Part shown: positions 33,590-42,122 of the stretch, piece by piece
Layout of the letters: each line of letters opens with the position of its first letter
How positions within the stretch are numbered: position 1 is the first letter of the stretch
The notes under the pieces: generated by a model
What the model saw: the letters and a program-made list of their open reading frames with translations, nothing else
Database searches by the model: none
Told to the model about the DNA's origin: nothing
Assembly: GCA_016788205.1 (NCBI GenBank)
Contig: JAEUTA010000023.1
Location: 62,001-126,000, forward strand
Origin: Flavobacteriales bacterium
GTDB lineage: Bacteria > Bacteroidota > Bacteroidia > Flavobacteriales_F > PHOS-HE28
DNA length: 64,000 bases
Direction of reading: 5' to 3'
Translations under genes and position numbers: made by a program

Positions 33590-34165
33590 ATGATCGGCAT
33601 GGGGATCGACATGGACGATACGAGCGCATCAATGGCCCGAAAGAAAAGACCAAGGACATGGACGTTCACGGCGCCCCTTGAGCGCATGAGCGGCAAATTC
33701 GCGTGGAGCTACCTGGAGTTCCCGCATGATGTGCCGGAACTCTTCGGAAAGCGTGGCGAGGTGCGGGTGAAATGCCTGATCAACGGAGTGGCTGCGGATA
33801 GAGCCCTGATGCCCACGAAAAGTGGTATCCACATACTCGTTCTCGGTGGCGTTCTGCGGAAGAAAGCCGGGATCAGGAAGCCTGGTGATCCGGTACACGT
33901 GGAGCTTTGGCTGGACCCGGAACCCGACCGCATAGACATACCCGAGGAACTGAAGGAGACCCTGGAGTTCATGCCGGAAATGGAACGGGCATGGAACGAA
34001 CTAACCCCGGGGATGAAGCGCAACATGTGTTACTGGGTGGGCAGCGCCAAGACCCGACCTACGCGGGCCAAGCGCATCACAGACCTCCTCCAAAAGCTGG
34101 AGTCCGGCTATTTCAAGCTAAGCCAGAGGGAACGTATGGAACGTTCGAACGGCAAGTACCGCTAG
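33590..34165 (+). CDS. DUF1905 plus YdeI/OmpD-associated (OmdA) domain protein
   Basis: Start at 33590 gives 191 residues; the in-frame ATG at 33632 (MARKKRPRTW) is also plausible and removes a weak leader. Residues about 22-115 match DUF1905 (FTAPLERMSGKFAWSYLEFPHDVPELFGKRGEVRVKCLINGVAADRALMP ... HVELWLDPEP), and about 120-180 match OmdA (ELKETLEFMPEMERAWNELTPGMKRNMCYWVGSAKTRPTRAKRI). These proteins are linked to bacteriocin protection or unknown roles. It is 2 nt from the convergent stop at 34168. Confidence 0.75.
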   Translation: MIGMGIDMDDTSASMARKKRPRTWTFTAPLERMSGKFAWSYLEFPHDVPELFGKRGEVRVKCLINGVAADRALMPTKSGIHILVLGGVLRKKAGIRKPGDPVHVELWLDPEPDRIDIPEELKETLEFMPEMERAWNELTPGMKRNMCYWVGSAKTRPTRAKRITDLLQKLESGYFKLSQRERMERSNGKYR

Positions 34166-34167
34166 AC

Positions 34168-34848
34168 CTAAGGCAGGCCGCACCAGTACGCAGCGTTGTC
34201 CGGATCCAACCGGTTGAAGAGCGGCAACTCCATTCCGGGATTCACCAGGAGGATATCGTAGGTATCGAGCGGTGTTAGGAAAACCGCTCCCTCCCGGGTC
34301 ACTTCCACGCCGAGCAATTGGTCGTTCGCCCGCTCGCTGCGCGGCTTCACCAGCCCTTCACGCAGCAGCCCCCCCTCACCCACACCGGTTCGTTTGGTGA
34401 AGGAACGGATGTCCATGAAACCCATGACGAGGTGCTGACGGAGCACGTCCGCCCGTTTGATACGCCAGGCATCACGACCGGCGTTCACGCGCATTTCTTC
34501 GACCACGGCGAACTGCGCCTTCGTGGGCTCGGAATAGCTCTCTTTAAACGGCGCCGTGGGCGCCGGATCGCTCTTCAACTCCAGGAAAAGCGGAGCGCTT
34601 TTGCCGGGACGAACGAGCACGAGCTCCTTGTCAGGTATGTACAACAGGAACTGTTCGCCCTTCTCCGTAGGCACGTAGCCGTAGTAACGCTGGAATTCCG
34701 TCCACTCCTCCCTTTTCCGGAGCAGGCCGCATCGGACCAGCGGCCCAAGCGACGCATGGCGCCCCATGAAATCTTGCAATTCTTCGTACCCCTGTTCCCG
34801 GGACCGCTGTATGCGGTGCCAACGGGCTTCGAACACCAGTGCGGACAT
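34168..34848 (-). CDS. Hypothetical protein
   Basis: The 226-residue protein has no transmembrane segment. It is rich in beta/alpha elements with repeated Arg and Gly (RYYGYVPTEKGEQFLLYIPDKELVLVRPGK; AVVEEMRVNAGRDAWRIKRADVL). No family is recognised. GATCTTGG precedes the ATG by about 4 nt, resembling the promoter variants here. It is convergent with the YdeI-like gene, with 2 nt between. The 193-nt stretch 34849-35041 upstream holds no feature that I can recognise. Confidence 0.5.
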   Translation of the reverse strand: MSALVFEARWHRIQRSREQGYEELQDFMGRHASLGPLVRCGLLRKREEWTEFQRYYGYVPTEKGEQFLLYIPDKELVLVRPGKSAPLFLELKSDPAPTAPFKESYSEPTKAQFAVVEEMRVNAGRDAWRIKRADVLRQHLVMGFMDIRSFTKRTGVGEGGLLREGLVKPRSERANDQLLGVEVTREGAVFLTPLDTYDILLVNPGMELPLFNRLDPDNAAYWCGLP

Positions 34849-35041
34849 GGTGCCAAGATCCGGCGACTTGGAAGGCCGGTTCGGCTCTCACGATCAGGGT
34901 TACGAACAAGACCATGTTCCGTGGCGCACGAACCAGCACATATCCCTTGATGCACAAGGGATTCAGCGACAATCCCAGTGCGCTTTCGGCCGCCTGGAAA
35001 CTATCAACAGACCGCCTGTGGGATCCGGCAAAGAACCAGGG

Positions 35042-35896
35042 TCAAGGCATCACCACACGGCGAGAGAATACCTCTTCGCCAGTCTGTACACGCACCAGCA
35101 GTAACTGCCCACCCGAACCCACGGGGATACTGCCTTGGGCTATAGCTGTGGTACCCAGATCGCGCACGGCGAGCAACGTTCCGTTCGCCGCGTACACGGA
35201 AACCACCACGTGCGTCGCCGTGGTACCTGCGATCCGAAAAGAGAGCCCTTGTTCACGCACATCGGGTACGATGGAAAGGACCGTTGCGGTGTTGACATGG
35301 GCGATCCCCGTGGTGATGGCGCAATCCACCGGGTCAAGTACGTTCGCGACGCCGGGCGTGGGGCAACCGATCACGAAGTCGGCATCGTTGTTGTCGCTAT
35401 CCGCACCATCGGGCCAGCGGGAAAGACTAAGACCATCCTGCTCGTTGCTATCGATCGCCGTGGAACCTGTCCCTTCGGTGAAACCAGGTACGCTGCCTCC
35501 GTAACTGAGGACATCATACACGGTCTCGTTCACGGTGGAAACAAGAGCGATCGCATCCGCAGGTCCATTCTGGATGAGGTTCGTTGATGGCGATGCGGCG
35601 TGATCGCAATTCAGGGTCAGGCCTTGGTTGGCGCAGATCACGAAATACCCTCCTGGCTCCAACGCAGGCCAGGATGGGCTCTCTACGGTCCTGTACTCGA
35701 CCGCCCCACCGTTGTTGCCGTTGATGAACACCACCCGCAGATACTGGAGCGGGAAAACGGCCTCCCCCGTATTCTTCAACTCCAGGTATTCGGCGTTGTC
35801 CGTCCCGATCTGGTCATAGTCCACCTCGTTGATCACGATCTGTGCATGGAGCAGTGGCGTGCAAAGCAGTGGCGCGAAGAGTAGTGATGTACGCAT
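35042..35896 (-). CDS. Secreted lamin-tail-domain (LTD) protein, likely T9SS cargo
   Basis: The start at 35896 (MRTSLLFAPLLCTPLLHAQ) gives a signal peptide and 284 residues. Residues about 20-150 form a lamin-tail domain, recognised by IVINEVDYDQIGTDNAEYLELKNTGEAVFPLQYLRVVFIN and WPALEPGGYFVICAN. The C-terminal about 75 residues (VLSIVPDVREQGLSFRIAG ... GSGGQLLLVRVQTGEEVFSRRVVMP) have the layout of a type A T9SS sorting domain but are weakly conserved. LTD proteins are common in extracellular Bacteroidota proteins, often joined to nucleases. No catalytic motif is visible. Confidence 0.7.
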   Translation of the reverse strand: MRTSLLFAPLLCTPLLHAQIVINEVDYDQIGTDNAEYLELKNTGEAVFPLQYLRVVFINGNNGGAVEYRTVESPSWPALEPGGYFVICANQGLTLNCDHAASPSTNLIQNGPADAIALVSTVNETVYDVLSYGGSVPGFTEGTGSTAIDSNEQDGLSLSRWPDGADSDNNDADFVIGCPTPGVANVLDPVDCAITTGIAHVNTATVLSIVPDVREQGLSFRIAGTTATHVVVSVYAANGTLLAVRDLGTTAIAQGSIPVGSGGQLLLVRVQTGEEVFSRRVVMP

Positions 35897-36023
35897 GGGA
35901 TCCGGTTGGTCCCGGAAAAATAGGTCATCCTTATGACGTACCAGCATTGGGCCCGAACACCACATCCGCACCTCACCGAGCGGCGCAGACCTGGGGAAGT
36001 CACAGCCCATCTACTTTCGTCGC

Positions 36024-36458
36024 ATGCTGAACATGCGGACCAAGTACGCGCTCCATGCATTGATCGCGTTGGCAGAAGTGGAGACAAGCCCAGTGCCAGC
36101 GGAACGCATCGCGGCAGCTGCCCACGTTCCCCGCAAGTTCTTGGAGGCCATCCTTGCCGACCTGGCCAAGGCCGGCATCATCGTTTCGCGGAAGGGCCGC
36201 GGCGGTGGGCACCGGTTGGCGCGCAAGCCGAAGGACATCGCCATGACGGAAGTGATCCGACTCTTCAACGGTGCGATCGCGCTCGTTCCATGTGTATCGC
36301 TCAATTTCTACGAAACGTGCGCTGAATGCCCGGATGAGGAAACGTGCGCGGTGCACGACGTGTTCCTCGAGGTGAGGGTGGCCACGGTACGCATGCTGGA
36401 GAAAGCCACGCTCGCCGATCTGCTGCGGCGCAAAGCGAAAAAGAGCGGAATTATTTAA
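36024..36458 (+). CDS. Rrf2 family transcriptional regulator with four cysteines
   Basis: The 144-residue protein has an N-terminal winged helix (MRTKYALHALIALAEVE ... RKFLEAILADLAKAGIIVSRKGRGGGHRL). Cysteines C90, C99, C102 and C108 (C-x8-C-x2-C-x5-C) could hold an Fe-S cluster or form redox disulfides; IscR uses C-x5-C-x5-C, so this spacing differs. TACTTTCG (36012-36019) stands 4 nt before the ATG. The 1-Cys peroxiredoxin begins 51 nt downstream, and an AT-rich stretch with TATCA-TAT-TGATA (36462-36474) lies between the genes, so it may control the peroxiredoxin. Confidence 0.85.
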   Translation: MLNMRTKYALHALIALAEVETSPVPAERIAAAAHVPRKFLEAILADLAKAGIIVSRKGRGGGHRLARKPKDIAMTEVIRLFNGAIALVPCVSLNFYETCAECPDEETCAVHDVFLEVRVATVRMLEKATLADLLRRKAKKSGII

Positions 36459-36509
36459 TCATATCATATTGATAGGATTTATTTACTTCGCGGCCTCGAA
36501 CAACCAACC

Positions 36510-37145
36510 ATGGCAACTCTTCGACTGGGCGACATCGCCCCTGACTTCAACGCCGAGACCACCGAAGGCCGCATCAACTTCCATCAATGGCTGGGCGGCG
36601 GCTGGGGTGTGCTGTTCTCGCACCCGGCGGATTTCACCCCTGTATGCACCACCGAGCTGGGTGCCACGGCACGGCTGCTTCCGGAGTTCGCCAAGCGCGG
36701 TGTGAAAGTGGCCGCCTTGAGCGTGGACCCACTTCCCTCCCACCACGAATGGGTGAAGGATATCGAGGAAACGCAGGACGTGAAGGTCGATTTCCCGATC
36801 ATCGCGGACGCCGATCGTTCCATTGCGCTGGCCTATGACATGATCCACCCGAACGCGAGCGAAAAGGCCACGGTACGCTCGTTGTTCATCGTAGGTCCGG
36901 ATAAGAAGGTGAAGCTCATCATCACCTATCCTGCCAGCACCGGCCGCAATTTCCAGGAGATCCTCCGGGTCATCGATAGCCTTCAACTGACCGCGCAACA
37001 CAGCGTTGCCACTCCAGCGGATTGGCAACAAGGTGAAGATGTGGTCATCACCCCGGCTGTAAGCGACGCAGATGCGGAAGTACGTTTCAAAGGCGCTATC
37101 CGGAGGGTGAAGCCGTACCTGCGCTTCACACCACGACCGGCGTAG
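36510..37145 (+). CDS. 1-Cys peroxiredoxin (Prx6 type)
   Basis: It reduces peroxides with a single peroxidatic cysteine. The 211 residues carry SHPADFTPVCTTEL with C46, then the typical Prx6 middle (VAALSVDPLPSHHEWVKDIEET) and a C-terminal extension ending AVSDADAEVRFKGAIRRVKPYLRFTP. The start is at MATLRLGDIAPDF. A weak promoter element (TTTACTTCG) lies about 20 nt upstream. It follows the Rrf2 regulator and is 1 nt from the convergent T9SS cargo gene. Confidence 0.92.
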   Translation: MATLRLGDIAPDFNAETTEGRINFHQWLGGGWGVLFSHPADFTPVCTTELGATARLLPEFAKRGVKVAALSVDPLPSHHEWVKDIEETQDVKVDFPIIADADRSIALAYDMIHPNASEKATVRSLFIVGPDKKVKLIITYPASTGRNFQEILRVIDSLQLTAQHSVATPADWQQGEDVVITPAVSDADAEVRFKGAIRRVKPYLRFTPRPA

Positions 37146-37146
37146 C

Positions 37147-37959
37147 TCACTCCACTAGGAAAGTGCCGTTGTACACTCGTCCATCGGCACTGAGCACGCG
37201 AGCGTGATAGACACCTGTTGGCCAGCCATCCACGGCAAGCACCGCCCGATCAGCGAACAGTTGAACGCTCGCGACCACTTCCCTGCCATTGGCATCGTGG
37301 ACGGACACGTTACGGGGCCGTAGAACGCTGACGGTGACCTGCTCACGGGCCGGTACAGGGAAGATCGCCAACTGCTTATCCGTAGCATCGGCCAATCCAG
37401 CGGTAAGACCATTTCCGGCGAAGGCGATCCGTCGGATGGAGAGTTCGTTGCCACCCCAAAGGGTCTGCACCACGATCTCCACCTTCTTCACCCCCAACAC
37501 TTCTTCGGGAAGTTCGGTAACGTGGGCGGTGAGGTCGTTCTCCGTGGCTTCGGGCAGCGTGGCGCTGTGCGTGCTGATGATGGCGTTGGCCTCATCGCGG
37601 AAGCGAAGCAGCACGTTGCGCATGCAATGGTCCAATTCGAAATCGAAATAGCCGTTCCACACCATCATCTGCGAGATGGAGACGGGTTGGGCGAACGTGT
37701 ATGTTATCGTTCCGGTATCCTCACCCAAGTCACTTACGAAGCCGATACCGTCGCTGAAACTGCTCCATGGACAGAACGGGAACGTGGTATTCTCCGTTGT
37801 GGCGGTGGTTATGTTCAGCTTCAAATTGCTCGCCATGGTCACCGACGGAATGAACGCATCGACGTTCGCCGTAGCGGACTGTGCGATAAGCGTTGTTTGC
37901 GCCTTCGTTGCATGGGTGAACAGCACGGCAAGAGAGAGGAGGATGGATGATGATCGCAT
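37147..37959 (-). CDS. Secreted T9SS cargo with discoidin-like domain and type A sorting domain
   Basis: The start at 37959 (MRSSSILLSLAVLFTHATKAQ) gives a signal peptide; 270 residues. The middle (about 40-175) has TITYTFAQPVSISQMMVWNGYFDFELDHCMRNVLLRFRDEAN ... VKKVEIVVQTLWGGNELSIRRIAF, an F5/8-type (discoidin-like) jellyroll that often binds carbohydrates. The last about 70 residues (FPVPAREQVTVSVLRPRNVSVHDANG ... GVYHARVLSADGRVYNGTFLVE) match the type A T9SS sorting domain. The jellyroll assignment is by pattern only. Confidence 0.65.
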   Translation of the reverse strand: MRSSSILLSLAVLFTHATKAQTTLIAQSATANVDAFIPSVTMASNLKLNITTATTENTTFPFCPWSSFSDGIGFVSDLGEDTGTITYTFAQPVSISQMMVWNGYFDFELDHCMRNVLLRFRDEANAIISTHSATLPEATENDLTAHVTELPEEVLGVKKVEIVVQTLWGGNELSIRRIAFAGNGLTAGLADATDKQLAIFPVPAREQVTVSVLRPRNVSVHDANGREVVASVQLFADRAVLAVDGWPTGVYHARVLSADGRVYNGTFLVE

Positions 37960-38061
37960 GGTCCGATATTGGGACCAAGATCGCTGTATCCCCCGACCTA
38001 CGAACTGGAATGAGCAAGCGATGCGTATCAGTTACTCACCGTACGCGGTCGATCACGAGGA

Positions 38062-38511
38062 TCAGGCCATGCTCCTACCATTCGTCAGGAAGCGCAAGTC
38101 ATCCAGATTCTCCTCCGCTTCGTGGATCATTTCGGTGAGTATCTGCAACGTGCGTTTGCCGACACCCGCCCCGAATCTCAATTCGCGCAGCTCATCGAGG
38201 AGATGGTCCTCTTCATTCTGGCAAGCTTGAAGCAAGCCTGCTGAAGCCCCTTGAGGCGATGCCTCCATACGGGACAATAGGCCATCGAAATGGTGATCCG
38301 CGCCTGGACGTGGCTCCACCCGGATGGGCAACGTGCCTAACTCACGATCCAACAAGTTCATCATGATCAACCTTCTGCAAGCCATCACGAATAGCATATC
38401 CTTCAACCACTTGTCGCGTACCACCTCGCTGGCACGGTCCAGCGCGACCCGACTGTCCAGCAACATCCGGTACAACTTGCGCAACCGCTTCCTCACCGCC
38501 CAGCGTTCCAT
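38062..38511 (-). CDS. DUF2383-like four-helix bundle protein
   Basis: The 149-residue protein is entirely helical in appearance: LRKLYRMLLDSRVALDRASEVVRDKWLKDMLFVMACRRLIMMNLLDRELG, then ACQNEEDHLLDELREL and MIHEAEENLDDLRFL. The pattern E-D-x-x-L...L near 100 and H-E-x...L-D-D-L near 130 resembles DUF2383/PA2169-type ferritin-like bundles, but the match is weak. Intergenic 38512-38771 holds only a CGTTT-GCT-AAACG palindrome at 38519-38531 just before its start and otherwise nothing recognisable. Confidence 0.5.
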   Translation of the reverse strand: MERWAVRKRLRKLYRMLLDSRVALDRASEVVRDKWLKDMLFVMACRRLIMMNLLDRELGTLPIRVEPRPGADHHFDGLLSRMEASPQGASAGLLQACQNEEDHLLDELRELRFGAGVGKRTLQILTEMIHEAEENLDDLRFLTNGRSMA

Positions 38512-38771
38512 GTTCTAGCGTTTGCTAAACGTGAACCATCCTTGGGCCGAACTGTACGAAACCCTTATGACCAGCTCATGCTCAGGTGATTGAAAGAAAC
38601 TGTGGAATTCGGCAGCAGACTTGGGCGTGGCCCAGTTTCCACACATTCTCCCCGATCGGCGAGCCAATAAGTGGCTCGGAGATCGATCGCGGATCTGACC
38701 TGCGCGACCAAGCAAGGAGAAGTCGTTAGCTCGGTCCGGAGGCTCGCGCGACGCAGGGGCGTAACGAAGGA

Positions 38772-40814
38772 TCAATATCCCACCAACCGCTCCACCGCCG
38801 CCTTCAACCTACCCTTCGGTAGGAACCCTTGTTCCAGCGGAATGGCGAACGGTACTGGTGTATCCCAACTGGCCACACGCACAATGGGCGCATCCAGGTA
38901 TTCGAAGGCGTGCTCGGCGATGATGGCCGCCAGTTCGCCGCCGAAACCGGCCATCAACGTGTCCTCGTGTAACAGCAGTACGCGACCGGTTTTCTTCACA
39001 CTGGCGAGTACCGTGTTCACATCCAGCGGCACCAGCGTGCGTAGGTCGATGATATCAATGTCGATGCCGTTCTCCTTCTGCACATCCACAGCCCAGTGGA
39101 CACCCATGCCGTAGGTGACGATGCTTATGGCCGCACCCTCACGCACCACGTTGGCCTTGCCGAAAGGAATCCTGTACGGCTGTTCGGGTACGGGACCGGA
39201 AATGCTGCGGTACATCGCCTTGTGCTCGAAGAACATCACCGGATTGGGGTCGTCGAAAGCGGTCATCAACAGGCCTTTCGCGTCGTAGGGGTTGCTCGGG
39301 TAGGCCACCTTCAGGCCGGGCGTCTTCACGAACCACATCTCGTTGCTCTGGCTGTGGAAGGGGCCCGCTCCTACGCCAGCGCCGGTGGGCATGCGCACCA
39401 CCACGTCGGCGTTCTGCCCCCAGCGGTAGTGCATCTTCGCGAAGTTGTTGCAGATCTGGGTGATGCCCTCGCTGACGAAATCGGCGAACTGCATCTCCAT
39501 CATCGCCTTCATGCCCTTGATACTGAGGCCGAGCGAGGCACCGAGGATGGCGCTCTCACACAGGGGGGTATTGCGTACCCTTTCCTTACCGAACTGTTCC
39601 ACGAAGCCATCGGTGATCTTGAACGCACCACCGTACTCCGCGATATCCTGGCCCATCAATACCAGGTTGGCGTGGCGCTCCATGCTCTGGCGCATCCCTT
39701 CCTGGATGGCGTCGATCATGCGTTTCTCGGGGGCACCGTCGGTCGCTGGTTCCTGCGGCAATGCGGGTCGACCCTGCGGGGTGATGCTACCGGTGCTGTC
39801 GGCGAACGTGGCATACACATCGGCGACCTCGGCGGATTCCACGGGCACCGGTTCCGGCTCCTCGAACGCGTGTTTCAGGTCGTCCTCGATGCCGTCCTTC
39901 AATCGCGTGCGGATCTCGTCGCGCTTGGCGATGGTGAGGATCCCGCTCTTCAACAACCACGCTTCGAAATTCATCACCGGGTCCTTCTTGCCCCAGGTCT
40001 CGAACAGTTCTTTCGGCACATACTTGGTGCCGCTGGCTTCCTCGTGACCGCGCATACGGAAGGTGATGCACTCCACTAGGATCGGACGTGGATTCTCGCG
40101 CACGCTGTCGGCCAGCTTCGCGAGGTTGTTGTAGACCTCCAGGATGTTGTTGCCGGCGATCTGGACCGCTTCGATGCCGTAGCCGATGGCCTTGTCGGTG
40201 AAGTGCTTCATGCGGAACTGCTCGCTGCTGGGCGTGCTCAGTCCGTATCCGTTGTTCTCGATCACGAAGAGCACGGGCAGATCCCACACGGCGGCCACGT
40301 TCACGCTCTCGTGGAAATCGCCTTCGCTGGTGGCGCCATCACCGGTGAAGACGATGGTGCAACGGTTCTCCTTCTTCAGTTTGTGCGCCAGCGCGATGCC
40401 GTCGGCGATACCTAGCTGCGGCCCGAGGTGGCTGATCATGCCCACCACCTTGTGCTCCTGGCTGCCGAAGTGGAAGCTACGCTCGCGGCCCTTGCTGTAG
40501 CCCGTGGCCTTGCCCTGCCATTGCGCAAAGAGCTTGCTGAAGGGCATGCCGCGCGTGGTGAAGACACCCAAGTTGCGGTGCATCGGCAGGATGTACTCGT
40601 CGTTCTGCAGCACCATGGCCGCGCCCACGCTGATGGCCTCCTGGCCGATGCCGCTGAACCACTTGCTGATCTTGCCCTGGCGCAGCAGGCTGAGCATCTT
40701 CTCCTCGATGATGCGCGGGTACACCAACTTCTCGTAGGTGCCGATCAGGAAAGCATCGCTATGGGTGCCGCGCTCGAAGTGGAGCTGGCGGTCTTCGGTC
40801 GTGAGTACGGACAT
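38772..40814 (-). CDS. Fused alpha/beta 2-oxoacid dehydrogenase E1 component
   Basis: The start at 40814 (MSVLTTEDRQLHFERGT) gives 680 residues and removes an unsupported N-terminal extension. Residues about 25-330 are the thiamine-diphosphate alpha unit (GQEAISVGAAMVLQNDEYILPMHR, GDGATSEGDFHESVNVAAVWDLPVLFVIENNGYGLS). Residues about 360-680 are the beta unit (NLVLMGQDIAEYGGAFKITDGFVEQFG, GFGGELAAIIAEHAFEYLDAPIVRVA). This alpha-beta fusion is common in Bacteroidota for branched-chain 2-oxoacid or related dehydrogenases. E2 and E3 genes are not in the window. A clear -7 box lies at 40853-40846. Confidence 0.9.
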   Translation of the reverse strand: MSVLTTEDRQLHFERGTHSDAFLIGTYEKLVYPRIIEEKMLSLLRQGKISKWFSGIGQEAISVGAAMVLQNDEYILPMHRNLGVFTTRGMPFSKLFAQWQGKATGYSKGRERSFHFGSQEHKVVGMISHLGPQLGIADGIALAHKLKKENRCTIVFTGDGATSEGDFHESVNVAAVWDLPVLFVIENNGYGLSTPSSEQFRMKHFTDKAIGYGIEAVQIAGNNILEVYNNLAKLADSVRENPRPILVECITFRMRGHEEASGTKYVPKELFETWGKKDPVMNFEAWLLKSGILTIAKRDEIRTRLKDGIEDDLKHAFEEPEPVPVESAEVADVYATFADSTGSITPQGRPALPQEPATDGAPEKRMIDAIQEGMRQSMERHANLVLMGQDIAEYGGAFKITDGFVEQFGKERVRNTPLCESAILGASLGLSIKGMKAMMEMQFADFVSEGITQICNNFAKMHYRWGQNADVVVRMPTGAGVGAGPFHSQSNEMWFVKTPGLKVAYPSNPYDAKGLLMTAFDDPNPVMFFEHKAMYRSISGPVPEQPYRIPFGKANVVREGAAISIVTYGMGVHWAVDVQKENGIDIDIIDLRTLVPLDVNTVLASVKKTGRVLLLHEDTLMAGFGGELAAIIAEHAFEYLDAPIVRVASWDTPVPFAIPLEQGFLPKGRLKAAVERLVGY

Positions 40815-40845
40815 GGTTCTGTTCCCGGGGTCGGTCGGGAGGCGG

Positions 40846-40853
40846 CAAAGGTA
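40846..40853 (-). promoter_or_regulatory. -7 element upstream of the E1 gene
   Basis: On the minus strand TACCTTTG matches TAnnTTTG exactly, 31 nt before the E1 start at 40814. No convincing -33 TTG was seen. Confidence 0.5.
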
Positions 40854-40913
40854 TCGGGGGCGAGGCGGCTGGCAGGCGAAGTTGTCAGTGGCGGGTTGTT
40901 CGGAAGCGGTCAA

Positions 40914-41010
40914 GGGAATATCGAACACCGACTGATGGATGGCGAACATCGAAAGGTCCTCTTGCACGCGGACACTCCGGTTTCGGCATTCGCTATTCGA
41001 CATTCATTCC
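40914..41010. repeat. Imperfect long inverted repeat in the E1 / GT2 intergenic gap
   Basis: The stretch 40815-41198 has no gene. Inside it, GGAATATCGAACACCGA (40914-40930) and GGCGAACATCGAAAGG on one side face TTTCGGCATTCGCTATTCG...ATTCATTCC (40981-41010) in reverse-complement orientation. The shared unit is an AT-rich GAAT-x-TCGAA-type motif, unlike the GC-rich genome around it. It may be a degenerate Bacteroidota intergenic repeat or a pair of binding sites. Confidence 0.4.
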
Positions 41011-41198
41011 TACTGCATTCCCTTTCCCATCATGCCACCTGCGCGCATGTACGGGGATGAGTTCAGCCCGGACTCGACCCGGTCTTACAAAGCTTGGTTC
41101 GTTCCTCGCTCCGGACTTTCCACGATGATCCATCTCACGGCACCCATCCCGGGTCCGTTAAGCTCGTCTTGCTTCCAGCGCCGTTACTTCGCCCAGCA

Positions 41199-42122
41199 AT
41201 GCGCCCCACCCTAGCCATCGTCGCCCCCTGTTTCAACGAAGGCGGTGCTGTACTGCCCTTCCTGGAGGAAATGGACCGGGTGTTGTCGCCCTTGCCTGAA
41301 CGATCCCTGATCATCCTGGTGGACGATGGCTCGCTGGATGACACGCGAGCGAAGGCTCTTTCCTTCACACCCTCGTCGGGCAACATCGCCCTCGAGGTCA
41401 TCGCGTTGCCCTACACCATGGGGCACCAGGAAGCCATTTATCAAGGACTGCTACACGCTTCGGAGACCAGCGCCACGCGTTTCGTGGTATTGGATAGCGA
41501 TGGAGAGGATGACCCGCAGGCCATTCCCGAAATGCGCGCTCATGGCACGGCGAGCGTCGTGTTCGTTTCGCGCGGAAAGCGGTCCGAATCCGTTGGCTTC
41601 CGGCTGGGCTACCTGCTGTATAGAGGAGTATTCCGCATGGTAGCTGGGCGCCCCATCACTTTCGGCAACTATTCGATGATCGACCGCCGGGTGCTCGGGG
41701 CTGTCCTGGATCGGTCTTTCGTGCACTACGCCGCCTTCCTTTCCAAACAGCGGGTCACTACGCATTTCGTTCGCAGCGATAGGCGGAAGCGGTTCGACGG
41801 GGTTTCCAAGATGGGACTGGACGACCTGACCCTGCACGCCTTCCGTTCCCTCATCGAGTACAGTGATCGGGTCCTAGCCATGTTCCTCAAAGCGGCGCTC
41901 TACCTCAGTCTGGTCTTCTTGCTCTCCGTGCTCACCATCGTCGGCATCAAGCTCTTCACGGATCTGGCCATTCCCGGCTGGGCCAGCAACCTCTCCGCCA
42001 CCATGTTCAACAGCATGCTACTGTGCGTGGGCTTCTTCGTTATCGGGTTGATGTTGTCCAGGGTGACGCAACACCGCGAGCGCACCGGTAGAAAGCTCTA
42101 CGAACGCGTGGAGAAGGGCTGA
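41199..42122 (+). CDS. GtrB-like family 2 glycosyltransferase (polyprenyl-phosphate sugar type)
   Basis: The start at 41199 (MRPTLAIVAPCFNEGG) gives 307 residues. The GT2 domain shows VDDGS at 41-45, DSDGED at 99-104, and the GtrB-type segment FGNYSMIDRRVLGAVLD. Two C-terminal transmembrane helices are at about 230-255 and 268-290. Such enzymes attach a nucleotide sugar to polyprenyl phosphate on the cytoplasmic face. TTACTTCG (41184-41191) lies 7 nt before the ATG. Its stop overlaps the next gene's ATG by 1 bp, so a coupled operon starts here. Confidence 0.85.
   Translation: MRPTLAIVAPCFNEGGAVLPFLEEMDRVLSPLPERSLIILVDDGSLDDTRAKALSFTPSSGNIALEVIALPYTMGHQEAIYQGLLHASETSATRFVVLDSDGEDDPQAIPEMRAHGTASVVFVSRGKRSESVGFRLGYLLYRGVFRMVAGRPITFGNYSMIDRRVLGAVLDRSFVHYAAFLSKQRVTTHFVRSDRRKRFDGVSKMGLDDLTLHAFRSLIEYSDRVLAMFLKAALYLSLVFLLSVLTIVGIKLFTDLAIPGWASNLSATMFNSMLLCVGFFVIGLMLSRVTQHRERTGRKLYERVEKG

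Noticed and set aside
36462..36474. TATCA-TAT-TGATA as an Rrf2 operator
   Set aside because: Arms are only 5 bp in AT-rich DNA and can arise by chance; kept only as a hint within the Rrf2 entry, not as a separate feature.
38519..38531. CGTTT-GCT-AAACG palindrome before the DUF2383-like gene
   Set aside because: Short arms and no second copy seen; not enough for an operator call.
38515..38775. 86-codon minus-strand frame between the DUF2383-like gene and E1
   Set aside because: Arg/Ser-rich, no family, overlaps the E1 stop, no promoter-like element; more likely chance.
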